From the NCBI GenBank assembly GCA_963855995.1, contig OY979717.1, positions 27,361,746 to 27,425,745 of the forward strand: 64,000 nt of DNA, written 5' to 3'. The notes below the pieces were generated by a model. That model was not told the origin of the DNA, made no database searches, and saw nothing but the letters and a program-made list of their open reading frames with translations. Below, piece after piece: positions 27,204 to 37,800 of this stretch (its first letter is position 1; each line of letters begins with the position of its first letter). The position numbers and the translations under genes are program-made. Origin of the DNA: Muricea muricata (Eukaryota > Cnidaria > Anthozoa > Malacalcyonacea > Plexauridae).

Positions 27204-27692
27204 ATGTGTTGCCACAGGGGGCACCATGAGATATATTGCATCCCAGTTTTCTCAAAGAGTTTTTCTAATACTTTGCTACTACCGGTCGAGCTGTCGAAAC
27301 GACCATTAGCGTCTATTTACTTGCTATGTTCGTCGTTGAATGACCAACAACAGGCTATTACCCAATTGATAAGGTACGTATTCCAGGAACCTACGGTTTT
27401 AATGTTCTTGTCCAAGAAGAAACGAATGACTTACCATTTAACCTACGGTTTTAATGTTCAAGTCCAAGAAGAAACGAATGACTTACCATTTACTGATATC
27501 ATTGATTTTAAAAGCAGCCTATTTTTGTATTGTAACGAATCACCTAAAGTCAAATCGGTTCTTGAGAAAATGCATGACACAAACTCGGATCGAGTCGTTT
27601 TATTGTGTTTGTTTGTCGACTTAAATCAAAACTTTATCGCAAATTTTATAGTGAACTTAATTCCTATGAACCCCCTCACAAATAATTTTTAA
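27204..27692 (+). CDS. Doubtful coding exon of unknown gene, with frame-shifting internal duplication
   Basis: An open frame of 162 codons without an ATG start; TTGCCACAG just upstream could be a splice acceptor. The first third (for example LLLPVELSKRPLASIYLL) and the last half (DRVVLLCLFVDLNQNF) look protein-like but match no family I recognise. A 52-base tandem duplication at 27390-27493 lies inside. Because 52 is not a multiple of three, the second unit reads in a different frame from the first, so an older single-copy form would not have had this continuous frame. It may be a decayed gene or chance. Confidence 0.28.
   Translation: MCCHRGHHEIYCIPVFSKSFSNTLLLPVELSKRPLASIYLLCSSLNDQQQAITQLIRYVFQEPTVLMFLSKKKRMTYHLTYGFNVQVQEETNDLPFTDIIDFKSSLFLYCNESPKVKSVLEKMHDTNSDRVVLLCLFVDLNQNFIANFIVNLIPMNPLTNNF
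27390..27493. repeat. Tandem 52-base duplication
   Basis: Two units containing CCTACGGTTTTAATGTTC and GAAGAAACGAATGACTTACC, offset by 52 bases and differing at two adjacent positions (TT versus AA). Confidence 0.9.
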
Positions 27693-27693
27693 A

Positions 27694-28740
27694 TAACCGT
27701 ATTTACTTTTTACTATTGTTCTGTATTTACTCATAATTGATTTTACACATAGGTTTAAGGTTTATATAGTGGAAGTCATGTTCAATTGGGGCAATGCCCT
27801 GTTTAGCCATGCAACAGTTACTTCAACATTTTTCACTTATTCAAATTAAATCAAATCAATGACAATCAAGCTCAAGTTACAGCTTGAGTTGAGGTCTGAT
27901 CAAGGGTTGCACCTGGACTTGTTGTAGACATTCACCCTTGTTCAGCTTGTTAAGAAGACATAAAAGAGGTCAAACTCCATTAATTCTCTTTCTTGTCTGG
28001 GCTATCACGAAGAAGAACTGACTTGTCAGTTTAAATTTCGAAGGGATGTCTTAATTTCTCCATTCGTATCTTAACCTAGGCTTTGACTGCTTTTTTAAGA
28101 ATTTTAGTAACTAGTGGGCAGGAAATAGGTCAAACGTGATGTTTTCTTGTGTATTAGACATATTGAACAAATAGATAGCTTAAGCAAGTGACGTTTTTCA
28201 CCACACGAACGTTAACCAGAAATAAATATAACATTTGTAACCAATCACAGTTCTAGTCTTTTCGTCTTCATGACGTCCGTGTTGTCAAAAACGTTGCTTG
28301 CTTAAGCTCTCTAATAGCTAGTGGTTTGCTTGGAGATTAATGGCTGTTACAAAACGAAGTAAATATTACGACTTATAACGGTTTTTTTTCGATTAGATAG
28401 GACTGCTTTAACAAAGAATAGTGCCTGTTTATAGAGTAGTACGACGCACCGACTAATGATTTTGACACTCGAATCTCAAGACAACTGCAAGACATGATTG
28501 CCTATGGCTTTGACAGGGTGGGTTTATGCAAAGTGGGTTACATCTCGCACCTACAATGAGTTACATCAAGCATCGTATTTATTTTTTTTTATTACAATTT
28601 ATTGAGTACATTACATAAATAATCAAATGTATATACATATACATATACATAATCAAAATAACATCTACTGAAATGGAAAAGCACAAACGAGACGCGAAGT
28701 CCCATGCAAGGCGCAATCCCAGCGAAATACGTAAACAGGT
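27694..28740. other. Non-genic stretch
   Basis: Nothing supported apart from a poly-T tract near 28580-28590 and ATACAT runs near 28630-28650. Confidence 0.4.
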
Positions 28741-28743
28741 AAT

Positions 28744-28835
28744 ATAACACACACATAAGACATATATCACGCACATTAGACATATATCACATACATAAGA
28801 CAATATCACACACATAGGACATTATTACACATGTA
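28744..28835 (-). repeat. Tandem repeat at the LINE 3' tail
   Basis: About four imperfect units of roughly 20-24 bases (ATATCACACACATAAGACAT type) directly follow the LINE stop codon on the minus strand. Several non-LTR elements end in such short tandem tails. Confidence 0.65.
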
Positions 28836-28863
28836 ACACACTACACAGAATAAATAGGACTAT

Positions 28864-29400
28864 TTAAGATCTATGGCACGGGTAGTCCCGTACCAGTGTC
28901 CACGTATATGGCAGGTCTACATCAAATGTTGTCATGACTAAGTTCCCATATGCAGCCTTAAGTGATCTTTTGAAGGATGAGAGGCTGGCGAATGTGGTAG
29001 AGGGGGCAATTTTGCAGACGTGGTTCCATAACTTCACAAGCCGATTGAAGTATGAGGATTGAAATGTTTTAGATTTACACAGTGGAACTTTGAGGGTAAG
29101 GGAAGGATTTGTACAGAGTCGTGTTCGACCATTGTTGTTGAATGAGACGAAACTATGCACGTTAAGATCGATACGACCATACAGCGCCTTAAAAAAGAAC
29201 ACCAGGTCTTTTATTTCTCCGTCGTAGCAAAGGGGTAGCAAGCTAAGGGTTATCAGTCGTTGTTTGTATGATACTTCACCGCGCTTAGCTCGCATAATCC
29301 AAGATGTCGCTCTCCTTTAAACAGATTCCACTTTAGATCTCATTTTGATTGTAGGTGGAGACCATACTTCGGTGGCATATTTCACATTATCCAACAGTGA
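28864..29400 (-). pseudogene. 5'-truncated CR1/L2-like LINE, end of the reverse transcriptase protein
   Basis: Reading on the minus strand, the end of a non-LTR retrotransposon polyprotein is recognisable: YATEVWSPPT, then RRATSWI, then YKQRLITLSLLPLCYDGEIKDL-type text, FVSFNNNGRTRLCTNPSLTLKVP, SYFNRLVKLWN and the terminal WTLVRD-PCHRS. This order is typical of the segment after the reverse transcriptase core in CR1/L2-like LINEs. An in-frame TAA near 29307-29309, where relatives read glutamine (VQRRAT), kills the frame. The catalytic YxDD region and everything upstream are missing, so it is a dead 5'-truncated insertion. The true stop is at 28864-28866, followed by a short tandem tail. Confidence 0.8.
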
Positions 29401-29523
29401 TGTCCAGTTTGGCCAATTGTTCCCATTATACATCTTCTTCAAGTGATTGGCTGTGAAATATATAAACAATGCGACCAAAAATATATAGCCATGTCTTATA
29501 AACCAACGACGTTTCCATCCCAT
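29401..29523 (-). CDS. Possible first exon of a type II membrane protein, adjoining the LINE
   Basis: From ATG at 29523-29521 (minus) the frame reads a basic start (MGWKRRWFIRHG), a hydrophobic segment (YIFLVALFIYFTA) and a basic flank (NHLKKMY). This is the layout of a Golgi type II signal anchor. A weak donor-like GTATAA follows the KK codons. The frame runs without a stop into the LINE remnant, so the LINE may have landed just downstream of an exon, or the similarity may be chance. No further exons were found. Confidence 0.22.
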
Positions 29524-29687
29524 GATGGGAAGAAGAAAAGGGGTGTACGTCACCCATGCATCTTCCTCCCCAGTAACATCACTAGAGTGGCGACCGGAAA
29601 AACATGAACAGCCGAGACGAACATTGAACTCTAGTTGTTTACCCAATGCACGAGATTGGTACAGTGTGATTTCGTTTATATTAAAAC

Positions 29688-31000
29688 ATGAGCGGACGAT
29701 ATTTATCTGATTTACAATTCTTTCTCTGATTCTCAAAGAAATGAATGATGTACAACATCAATGAAAATTCAGTTAACTGTTGCAACACGGCCAAACCAAT
29801 AAAATGATGCTTATTTAGGTTGTCCGAAAAAATCCATCAGCAAGATCAATACCGACCCTGCATCACCCATCGTGCACACGCTAGTCTTCCGACGAGGGAG
29901 CCTTTGTTTGAAATGTTAAAGTGCTATTGTTATGTGATAGGTTACGAAATATCCTGTATGTAAATTTAAGTAATCTACAATATCATGATATAATTTTGTG
30001 GAAACATGTACCCCACCTTAATTTATTATCGCATAATGCACCCAATCCGAACGTTGTATCCCAATAAAATCATTGTCTCCAATAAATTATTGTTAGAGTT
30101 AGGGTAGGGGTTTGGGTGAGGGTTCATTCTATCTGCATGAAATGACAATTCCAGTAATTATTGGAATTATCAAACGTTGTATCCAGTAATTTTATTCGAA
30201 TACAACGTTCGGATCGGTTGTATAATAATAAATTTACGTGGTGTTTCAACAAGATTATATTTTATTCTAATGTCATGCAAACATACAATGTTCGTATTAT
30301 ATAAAAATATATTTCCCAAAATTGAAAATTATTGCGGTCGTTTAGCCAAAAATTTCTTCAATTTCTTCAATTCTTCTACCCCTGACCACGGAGCATTGAA
30401 ATGAGCAAACTATAACCTAATTCAAAATAACTCAACATTACAATTGTAAAGATACCTTTTTCTCCCACTATTCCTATTTGATATAGCGCATTCCTTAAAG
30501 GTATGTAATTAAAAAACATTACCGATCAACGTCCATGGCATGTATTTTCATATTGGAGGACGACTTGAATTATGAGCAGAATGATGATCATTAACTCATT
30601 ATTAGATTTTGTTGGGACGCAGACCACATAAGGAATTTTCTTGAAATTTCTGCCCGAGGTTTAGAAACATTTAAACCCTTCAGAAATGACAGAACATTGA
30701 GTGAAGTGCCACAAATCGTAACTGATTTATCGCAGTTAATAACCGGCAACCTCTACCTCTGTGGAATGCATTCTCGCAGATTGTCCAGAAAGCATTACTG
30801 AGTGCTAATAGATATGAGAATATGTACATAACTTCTCCATGTCTACATTATTTTATCGCTAAACCTAATGAGTTCGTTTGTATCTTATGCAATACTCATT
30901 AAGCTATGCAATTGCTAAATAAAGCTAAATAAAGCATGAGCAGACGACCTTTATCAGATTCGCTATCTGATTCTCAAAGAAATGAATGATATTTGGTTAG
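29688..31000. repeat. Pair of direct repeats about 65 bases long
   Basis: 29688-29753 and 30938-31000 share CATGAGCxGACGA, ATTTATCTGATT/CTTTATCAGATT and CTGATTCTCAAAGAAATGAA. They lie 1.25 kb apart in the same orientation. The DNA between them holds a small inverted-repeat element at 30045-30215 and nothing coding. Confidence 0.6.
30045..30215. mobile_element. Small inverted-repeat element
   Basis: The ends ATCCGAACGTTGTAT and ATACAACGTTCGGAT are inverted copies, with further pairing through AATAAAAT/ATTTTATT. The interior contains a degenerate TTAGGG-like run (GAGTTAGGGTAGGGGTTTGG). I see no clear target duplication. Confidence 0.55.
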
Positions 31001-31120
31001 AAAATCAAGCTTAAAGTTTGTAAATCAGTGCAAATTTTTTTGTACTTATATTGATCAGATATGTATTTCGTTTGTGTTTTGTAAATGAAGTATTATTAAC
31101 CGACATTCGTTAATCATATT

Positions 31121-31158
31121 GGGGATGGGGGGTGGGGGTGGGGGTGGGGGGAGGGGGA
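31121..31158 (+). other. G-run tract with quadruplex potential
   Basis: Six G-runs of four to six separated by one or two bases (GGGGATGGGGGGTGGGGG and onward). Four or more such runs can in principle fold as a G-quadruplex on the plus strand. Confidence 0.7.
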
Positions 31159-31159
31159 A

Positions 31160-31574
31160 GTGCAACACCTCAGTATTACAAGCAATCATTGGTGCCCTTT
31201 GATCTCTGAAAAAGTTTCATCGCGTTCCTAAATTTCTTGAACAAAGTATGTCGATTGGCACGCAGTTCATGCTAAATAGGTATGCATCACTGGAAGCTTT
31301 TGTGTATGAGTAGTGTGTAAGTTTTATTACCACGTCTACGACCTCCACTGCAATTGACGTTTATTGCAGATTCTATTATTGTAATGTCTTAAATATAACG
31401 ATACAATTGTGCAAGCATACGTAATCCTAACACGTGAAGTTACATTGGGAATACACGTGATTGGAATAATTATGTCATCTAGGATCGGACATGATAAAGG
31501 CAAAGTTCATCGCGTTTATCAATGTTAATTGATCGTTTCCGTTTGCCTTCGCTCTTTGCGAACGACGAGTAGTC
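31160..31574. other. Non-genic stretch
   Basis: No feature seen. Confidence 0.4.
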
Positions 31575-31816
31575 CACAGCATAAGGAATAGACAGCAATG
31601 CAACTCAGCATTGCGACATATCCTCCTATATTTTCATGGAATTGGGAGACCAGAATAATGGCGGAGAATCCAATTTAGCGTGCCTATTGCTCAGAAAAGC
31701 CAGTTGACTGGCAAAATCCTGGATATAATGAATGTGCATGCGAAATGCGACATGCGTGGCGACAGAAACTTCAAATTCCCAACTCGAGTAGCCCTTCTGT
31801 TTATTTACTATCCTGT
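31575..31816 (+). mobile_element. MITE family B, copy 3 (diverged)
   Basis: It aligns with the copies at 2373 and 2663 through CTCAGCATTGC, GACCAGAATAATGGCGG, CAGTTGACTGGC, GCGACATGCGTGG and CTCGAGTAGCCCTTCTG. The ends are CACAGCATAAGG and ACTATCCTGT. The flanks no longer match, consistent with an older insertion. Confidence 0.7.
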
Positions 31817-33122
31817 ACTTAATGTGGCTATGAAACAATTCTTTCAACTATTTTTTTATATTACATTGCCATGGCATTGGAAACATAACTCAAATTTACA
31901 ATATAACTTGTTCAGCTAGTATAATTTTTGCCGGTAACTGTTCGCTTTGTTGAAATAGTCAAGATGTATTAAATATTAGAGAGAGATATTAAATAGTAGA
32001 TTTTATCTGGTTAAAATGCATCTTATCGTATTGTTGTTACGACGTTTTAATATATTGACGTGTCATGGATCAGCATAGATCAATTAGAGCGAGTTTCCTT
32101 ATAATTATTATACGGTGCGGTATGACATTTAGACAGTGATGTCAAAGAACATGATTAGTATAACTAAATATAGTCCTGTCTGTTTTTTTCGATAAAAAAA
32201 ACCCATCATCAGGCAGATTGCTTTTTAACGCCAAATGAGGAAACGAAAGATTTAGAGATTTTAGCTAGCCACTCGTCTAAATGGCTGATCTAAGTCAATA
32301 TGCGACCCAAATTTTGACGATAAATTATGCTTCATTGATCTTGCCACACATCGACAATGCTACAGTTTGTAAAGTTTCTTGCTTGCGCATGCCATATTGT
32401 AGCTGCAATGCAATCCAGTGATACACATGCAGTGGCGATGTGCTTCCGAAAAGTTGTCCATACAGGCTGTGCAAATATTTTTGCATACATAGACCGCGAG
32501 ACAGGTATGCAAAAAAGGTAAAATTTAAAATTTAGATAAAATTTTTAACGTTCCAACGAAGTTAGGTAACTTTTGTCGGTCATTATATAACTGCGCAGAG
32601 AAAGCATGCTACCTACGAATTAAAAAATATGCCTATAATTATGTACCTAACATTGCGTCACGGTGTTTTAATTACAGTCTTGGAACCCATGCACCCATAA
32701 CTAGACATTTGTTACTATATGTCGCATGCGGTTCAGATAATGTCATTTAGGTTTTGCATTCACACGTAAACTTGTACAATTCATTTTCTAGCAATCAGAC
32801 GTAATGATTAATGAATGTTCCATATGCTGTTTAGCAGAGCTATGTTACTCATCAATAGATATATATTAACTTAATCTATACATAATATTATCAATATATA
32901 TGAAAAAGATGCTAAATAAGCGAAACTGGTATATACGGGTTGGATACTGATGAATTTTGACCAGCTTGATGACAGTCGTGTAACTGTTGGTCTGTTACAT
33001 ATCAATTTTTGTCTGCAGGAAATCAAAGTGGAGTCAGATGAGATAAGTATAGTCTAAGTTACGCTGCAGGAGCTGCGGGTGAGGGGCAATGTTCAGAATT
33101 AATTTTCGTCTAGAACCTGCAG
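31817..33122. other. Non-genic stretch
   Basis: No gene or repeat that I can support. Confidence 0.4.
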
Positions 33123-33462
33123 TTACAACATGTCGATATTATCTTTATCTCCTGAAGTTGCATGTTTCGCACGAGAAGGCCGCCGCCTGAAACTATTTCG
33201 TATCAAATTTTGTAAGCTATCTGATCCTTGAACCGTCGTAAGCGTAGTGTCATTCAATTTCACGTTGATATCCCTGTTTGCAAAATCTATAATTAGGGCC
33301 CGCGTTCTATATCTTTCTTCTTGTTTGATAAGTCTAATTTCGTAAAATGTCAAGCATATGGAATATAGCCGAGAGGAAATGCTAAAAATTGCATAAAATG
33401 GCCATGCAATCAAGCTCATTGCAGTCAATAGCCGCCCCCGTGAGATTCTTGCATATTGCCAT
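33123..33462 (-). CDS. Probable terminal exon of an unrecognised membrane protein gene
   Basis: On the minus strand a 113-codon frame ends in TAA (33125-33123). Its upstream edge is a good acceptor (TTTTGTTGTTTAG at 33475-33463), after which the frame reads WQYARISRGRLLTAMSLIAW. A hydrophobic stretch (about residues 11-30, MSLIAWPFYAIFSI) is followed by a polar, basic tail (RNSFRRRPSRAKHATSGDKD) ending NIDML. That suggests a last membrane segment with a cytoplasmic C-terminus. The first base completes a codon from the previous exon, which I could not locate. Upstream exons would lie between here and PPWD1 at 34743, or the gene is larger and interleaved. The family is not recognised. Confidence 0.45.
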
Positions 33463-34742
33463 CTAAACAACAAAATATTTTCAATTTAGTGAGATCGTAA
33501 TTGTCGACATTTCTCAACCAGAAAATGCGCGATAAGCGCTAAAAAAAGATGTTGTCGATGACAGGCTTTTATTTAGCACCTATCAAATTAACACTCATGT
33601 GGTTGACAGAGTTAATAACGATAATAAGCTAAAGCGGAGGATCCGACTGGTCCACACTTCCTGGTTGGTTCCCATACGGTCATGCCTGTATAATCGGGCG
33701 GCCGTAAAATTGACAACGAAGAATCGTAAAAAAGTCAGGAAGATGAAAGAATTTTGCATTGACTCTTGGTAAGGATATCAAGCATACGTTATATTTTTGG
33801 ATTATGAAAAAAAAAATTAATGAAAGTGCCACTTTAAGTAAACCCCCCTTCTGTAAAATGATAAATTAAACATGAGACAGACTAAAAAGTGACTGAAATA
33901 TCAGAAATGCACGTTTCTTGTTTAATTCAGATCCCGCACCAGTCAAGCAGATTGGAGCCCGACAGAAAATGACGAATTTGGAGCATCATTTGGAGCAGCA
34001 TTTCTAATATGTCACTAAAAGCGTCTGAATTTAAGAAAAGTAAAAAAATTTCTTAAAATTCTTTTTTTACACCCTCAAAGAACACTGGGCCAGGACTACC
34101 AAGATGGTGGTGATGAGCCTAAAAAATTGACTACTGCGATTAATGAAATTCATATCAGTGTTATTAGAGGTAAGACGTGGAAGGTATTTGATAGCTCAGC
34201 TCCAAAATTTCCAGTCCAGGAGTTGTCCAATGGTCCGAGCAGCTGCTGGGCATGCCTGATTTTTGGTTTGGATATTGATGATTTCCTTAACTCATCGATA
34301 CTATCACCCATCATAAGCAGCAATGTCCTGTTGACCCTGTTCAATGCCATGCCAGGCCGGCAAGAAAGTCCATGCAAAAATTTCAAATGCGATGATTATG
34401 TTTGCCAGCTGAAACTTTTCTGACATTCACCTTGGTAAAAATTGATGTTATTGTCAAAAGAGCATTGGCTTCACACCATAAGCTTTCTCGAAATTTGACA
34501 TTTATTCGTAAATAACAGTAACACAATCGCTACGTAAATTCGTGTTCAATTAGTGGACTAGTGCAAATGGTGGATACATGTAACTAAATCGGTCATATTT
34601 TGTGAATAGATTTTATTCAAAATGTAAGCATAACCAAGATCCGGCCTCTTTAGAATTTTATTTAATTAAATGTTTGGGTAACATAAAGTTCATCATCAAA
34701 TGTTACCGCGTTTTGAAAGCGCGCGGGCGCAGTATAATCAAA
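33463..34742. other. Region upstream of PPWD1
   Basis: 34100-34430 is less AT-rich and open on both strands (98 codons plus, 78 minus). Neither translation shows a family motif and the coding strand cannot be decided. The final 30 bases before PPWD1 are GC-rich (AAGCGCGCGGGCGCAG), as in a small CpG promoter. Confidence 0.35.
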
Positions 34743-34755
34743 ATGGCGGAAGAAA
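34710..34755 (+). promoter_or_regulatory. Putative PPWD1 start region with YY1-like ATGGCGG motif
   Basis: A GC-rich patch at about 34717-34733 precedes TCAAAATGGCGGAAG at the start codon. The start has A at -3 and G at +4, a strong initiation context. AAAATGGCGG matches the core of the YY1 site, which in many animals sits at the start of housekeeping genes. The position of the transcription start is not known. Confidence 0.4.
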
Positions 34756-34860
34756 CAAGCAAGAAACGTTCGAAGGAAGAGCAAAATGTCGAGGATGAAA
34801 GCGAGGATGAAATGATAGGTCCATTGCCAGTTCAACCAAGCAAACCAAAGAAAAAAAAAG
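34743..34860 (+). CDS. PPWD1: PPWD1 exon 1 (start codon)
   Basis: Begins [15 protein letters not shown]; an acidic stretch leads to IGPLPV, which is conserved in PPWD1, and then a lysine run. Donor GTATTT at 34861; ends with one base of the next codon. Confidence 0.85.
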
Positions 34861-37800
34861 GTATTTTGCTTTTTTTACAGTTCTGAAAATTATTTTAGTA
34901 ACAGTGATTATAAACGTAAAACCTTTATAAGCTGAACAGGATCCAAACTTCAAAGAATTTAATATGAGAACAATTTTGACGAAACAAAAAGATGCCTAAC
35001 GACGAACGATTTATAAGCCGGACCATGGGTTTAAAATTTGAATATGTAGGTCGAATAAAGTAACAGCGCGATAAAAATGAAACATTGTTGTGCTCAATCT
35101 CAATATCTCATCCAGTCGGCCAGTCCTAGTCCAGAGTCCAGACTGGAAAGGTTGAAAATTGCGCGGCGGAGGTTTACGAAATGTAATAGAAAATATATAA
35201 AGAAGATCAAAATTGTGCAGCGGAGATCAGTTTGTTGCTGGCACATGGCGCTCAGTTTTCAGCCCAGCTAGAGGTCTAGGAGGTCATTATTTCTGGGAAC
35301 TCTTTCTTGACATAATAGACCTTAGAAGTGCTTCTCAATGCATGTAAATACAAGGTAGATTTTTCCCACATGTTTCCCACATTGCATTGCAATTCATTGT
35401 TTAACTCTGGCGTGACATAAGGACCTCTAACGTCTATTGTGCACATGTTTATGATTTCACTTGAAACAAATCTAATAAAATGGAAATCGCTGAACAAAAT
35501 AGTTAATTGTCCAACTTTGTTGACAAAAGATATTTGCAAGTGCGTAAATTTGATGAACAGGAAGCCTTCAAATTGTGAGACAAACATCATCCGAAATGTT
35601 GCTAGGGATGATGAATGAAGCATATATATTTAACAAATAAAATTTAAAGATATAGACAATTCTCGAATTTGCTTGAGTGCACACGAAACAATAGCTTGAA
35701 ATCGAGGTGGGGTATGAAGCCTATTGAAAAGAAGTGTTTTTTATGCCCACAGAATAAATTCGGGAAGTGTCTATTCTGAACAAATTTAGGTGTCAGTGGA
35801 CCTTTTTTGTTTTTTGTAAACAGGGGTAAAGGTAGTGCTTTAAATAAGGATGGGGGTTGTTAAATGTTTATACACCATGTTCTGCCTGACCAGAATGAGG
35901 TTGAATAATGTGCAAGCTCTTGGTAGGGGGAGGTGGGGGGGGGGACTTTCATGCAGTCACATGCATTTTTGTATGGTTTTGATCACGTTCATTTGAAACC
36001 ATATGTACCATTTGAACAAAAAATAGATATAAAGACACAGGAAACATCGGCTTTTTTACAGTGAAATCCAGTGTTCTGTTGCGAACAAGATTGCAATATT
36101 GCGATGCAATGTTTCAATATTGATGTGCAAGTTGCTCGGACCAAATTGTAATTGCTTTGACAAGTTGCTGGTTGACCGCTACTACAATTTTCAATGTTTA
36201 TTGCAAAATTTAAGATAAATTTAAGCATTTCAAATTAATTCTAAATGTTTTATCGCCTATACGCCAACTGGAATGTGAGCTTGTTTGCAATTACACGTCA
36301 AATTTGTATTGAATACCTTCAAAAAATTAAATCACATATTTTGCTATTTTTTCCAACTTGAACTTTATAAATCATGTACACGTTTTTGACAACGAAAGAC
36401 AGCAATTTGTCAAAGCGATTGCAATTTGGTCCGAGCAACTTACACACATCAATATTGCAACATTGCATCGCAATATTGCAATCTTGCTCGCAACAGAACA
36501 CCGAATTTTACTGTAAATGTTGGCATATACCATCTGTTGGCTTCATGATTTTTATAGTTATTGTATAATGATAATAGTGGTTTAGCATGTTTAGTAACAG
36601 GTATGTTGATTTCTATCTACCTATAAGGGAATTGTACACATTAGCTGGGCCATCCACTTAATATCTGCACCCCATGAGAACAATTACCCTTCAGAAATAA
36701 GATCAAAGCATTGACATAAATACATCTGGACTGCTTGCTCGGATTTGAAAAGCATTATCAAAGATGGCCGAAATATGAGAGTGTTTGCTTATGAAGTTAA
36801 CTGACGACCTGTATTTTTTGTATAATTTTAAGAGCCAGCGATGTTCAAGCACTCGTATTCATTAGAGATTCTTCACTATTCCTCAGCCTTCGTGATTTTC
36901 AATTGATAACGCAAAATTCAAGCACAAATATTGCGAGCAGCCTGTCCAGGTTGTATTTATGTCAGTGAATCAAAGTTCCGAGTCGAAATTCTGCTCAGAA
37001 ATTCAGAACTTTTCACCGTCAATTCTCCTCAGAGAACTCACAAAGATCAAAGAAAGAACCCTAACCCACTTAAAGTTTCTTTCAAGCAACCATTCTGAAT
37101 ATGGTACAGTATAGAAGCTTTTTTAAATTTTCATTGAATATTTAGATGTGTACATGAAACTAATCAATATAAGTCATAGTCAATGCCATGCTATGTCCAA
37201 ATGACATACAATTACTCTCAATTAATAAAACTGTTAGGCAGGGCCGCCAAGACAATGCGTGGGGCCCAGAGCAAAAATTTTGAGTGGGGCCCTATGACGT
37301 CACCACGTAAAACGTTCATGTCATTTTACCACAGAGTTTGAAGTGCATCCAGTTTTTCAAGCACAGTTCCCCATACAATTTATATACCTGCTTCACTTCT
37401 TCATTTTGGGGGCCCTTCACTGGTTGGGGCCCGGGGCAAATTGCCCCCCCCTGCCCCCCCCCCCCCTTTCGGCGAGCCTTTTGTTAGGGATGTTCGGTAT
37501 ACCGATATACTAAAAATATCACGTTGTATCAAGTATCAGTATGTTGATGACTTTTTCACTTACAGGGCAGATTCATTGATTTTTGTAATGGTGGGAGCTT
37601 GGCTAAACAGGACTGAAACTCTTTACCCAGTCCAAGTAGCTTTAAACCATCATCATATTGGATTGTTGCCTTATTGTAGAAAATGTTTTCACTTGCAAAA
37701 TTAACATTCTATGCCATACACATTGGGGATTTTTTCTCTTTAATATAAGGTTTGCCTAAAAAGCTACTATGCCGATAATATTGGTATAATTTTTCTGGTA

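Noticed and set aside
30104..30125. TTAGGG-like telomeric repeat
   Set aside because: Only a few degenerate units inside a small inverted-repeat element; not an interstitial telomere.
34127..34423. Overlapping frames of 98 (plus) and 78 (minus) codons upstream of PPWD1
   Set aside because: No splice signals agreeing with either frame and no motif; might be a decayed exon.
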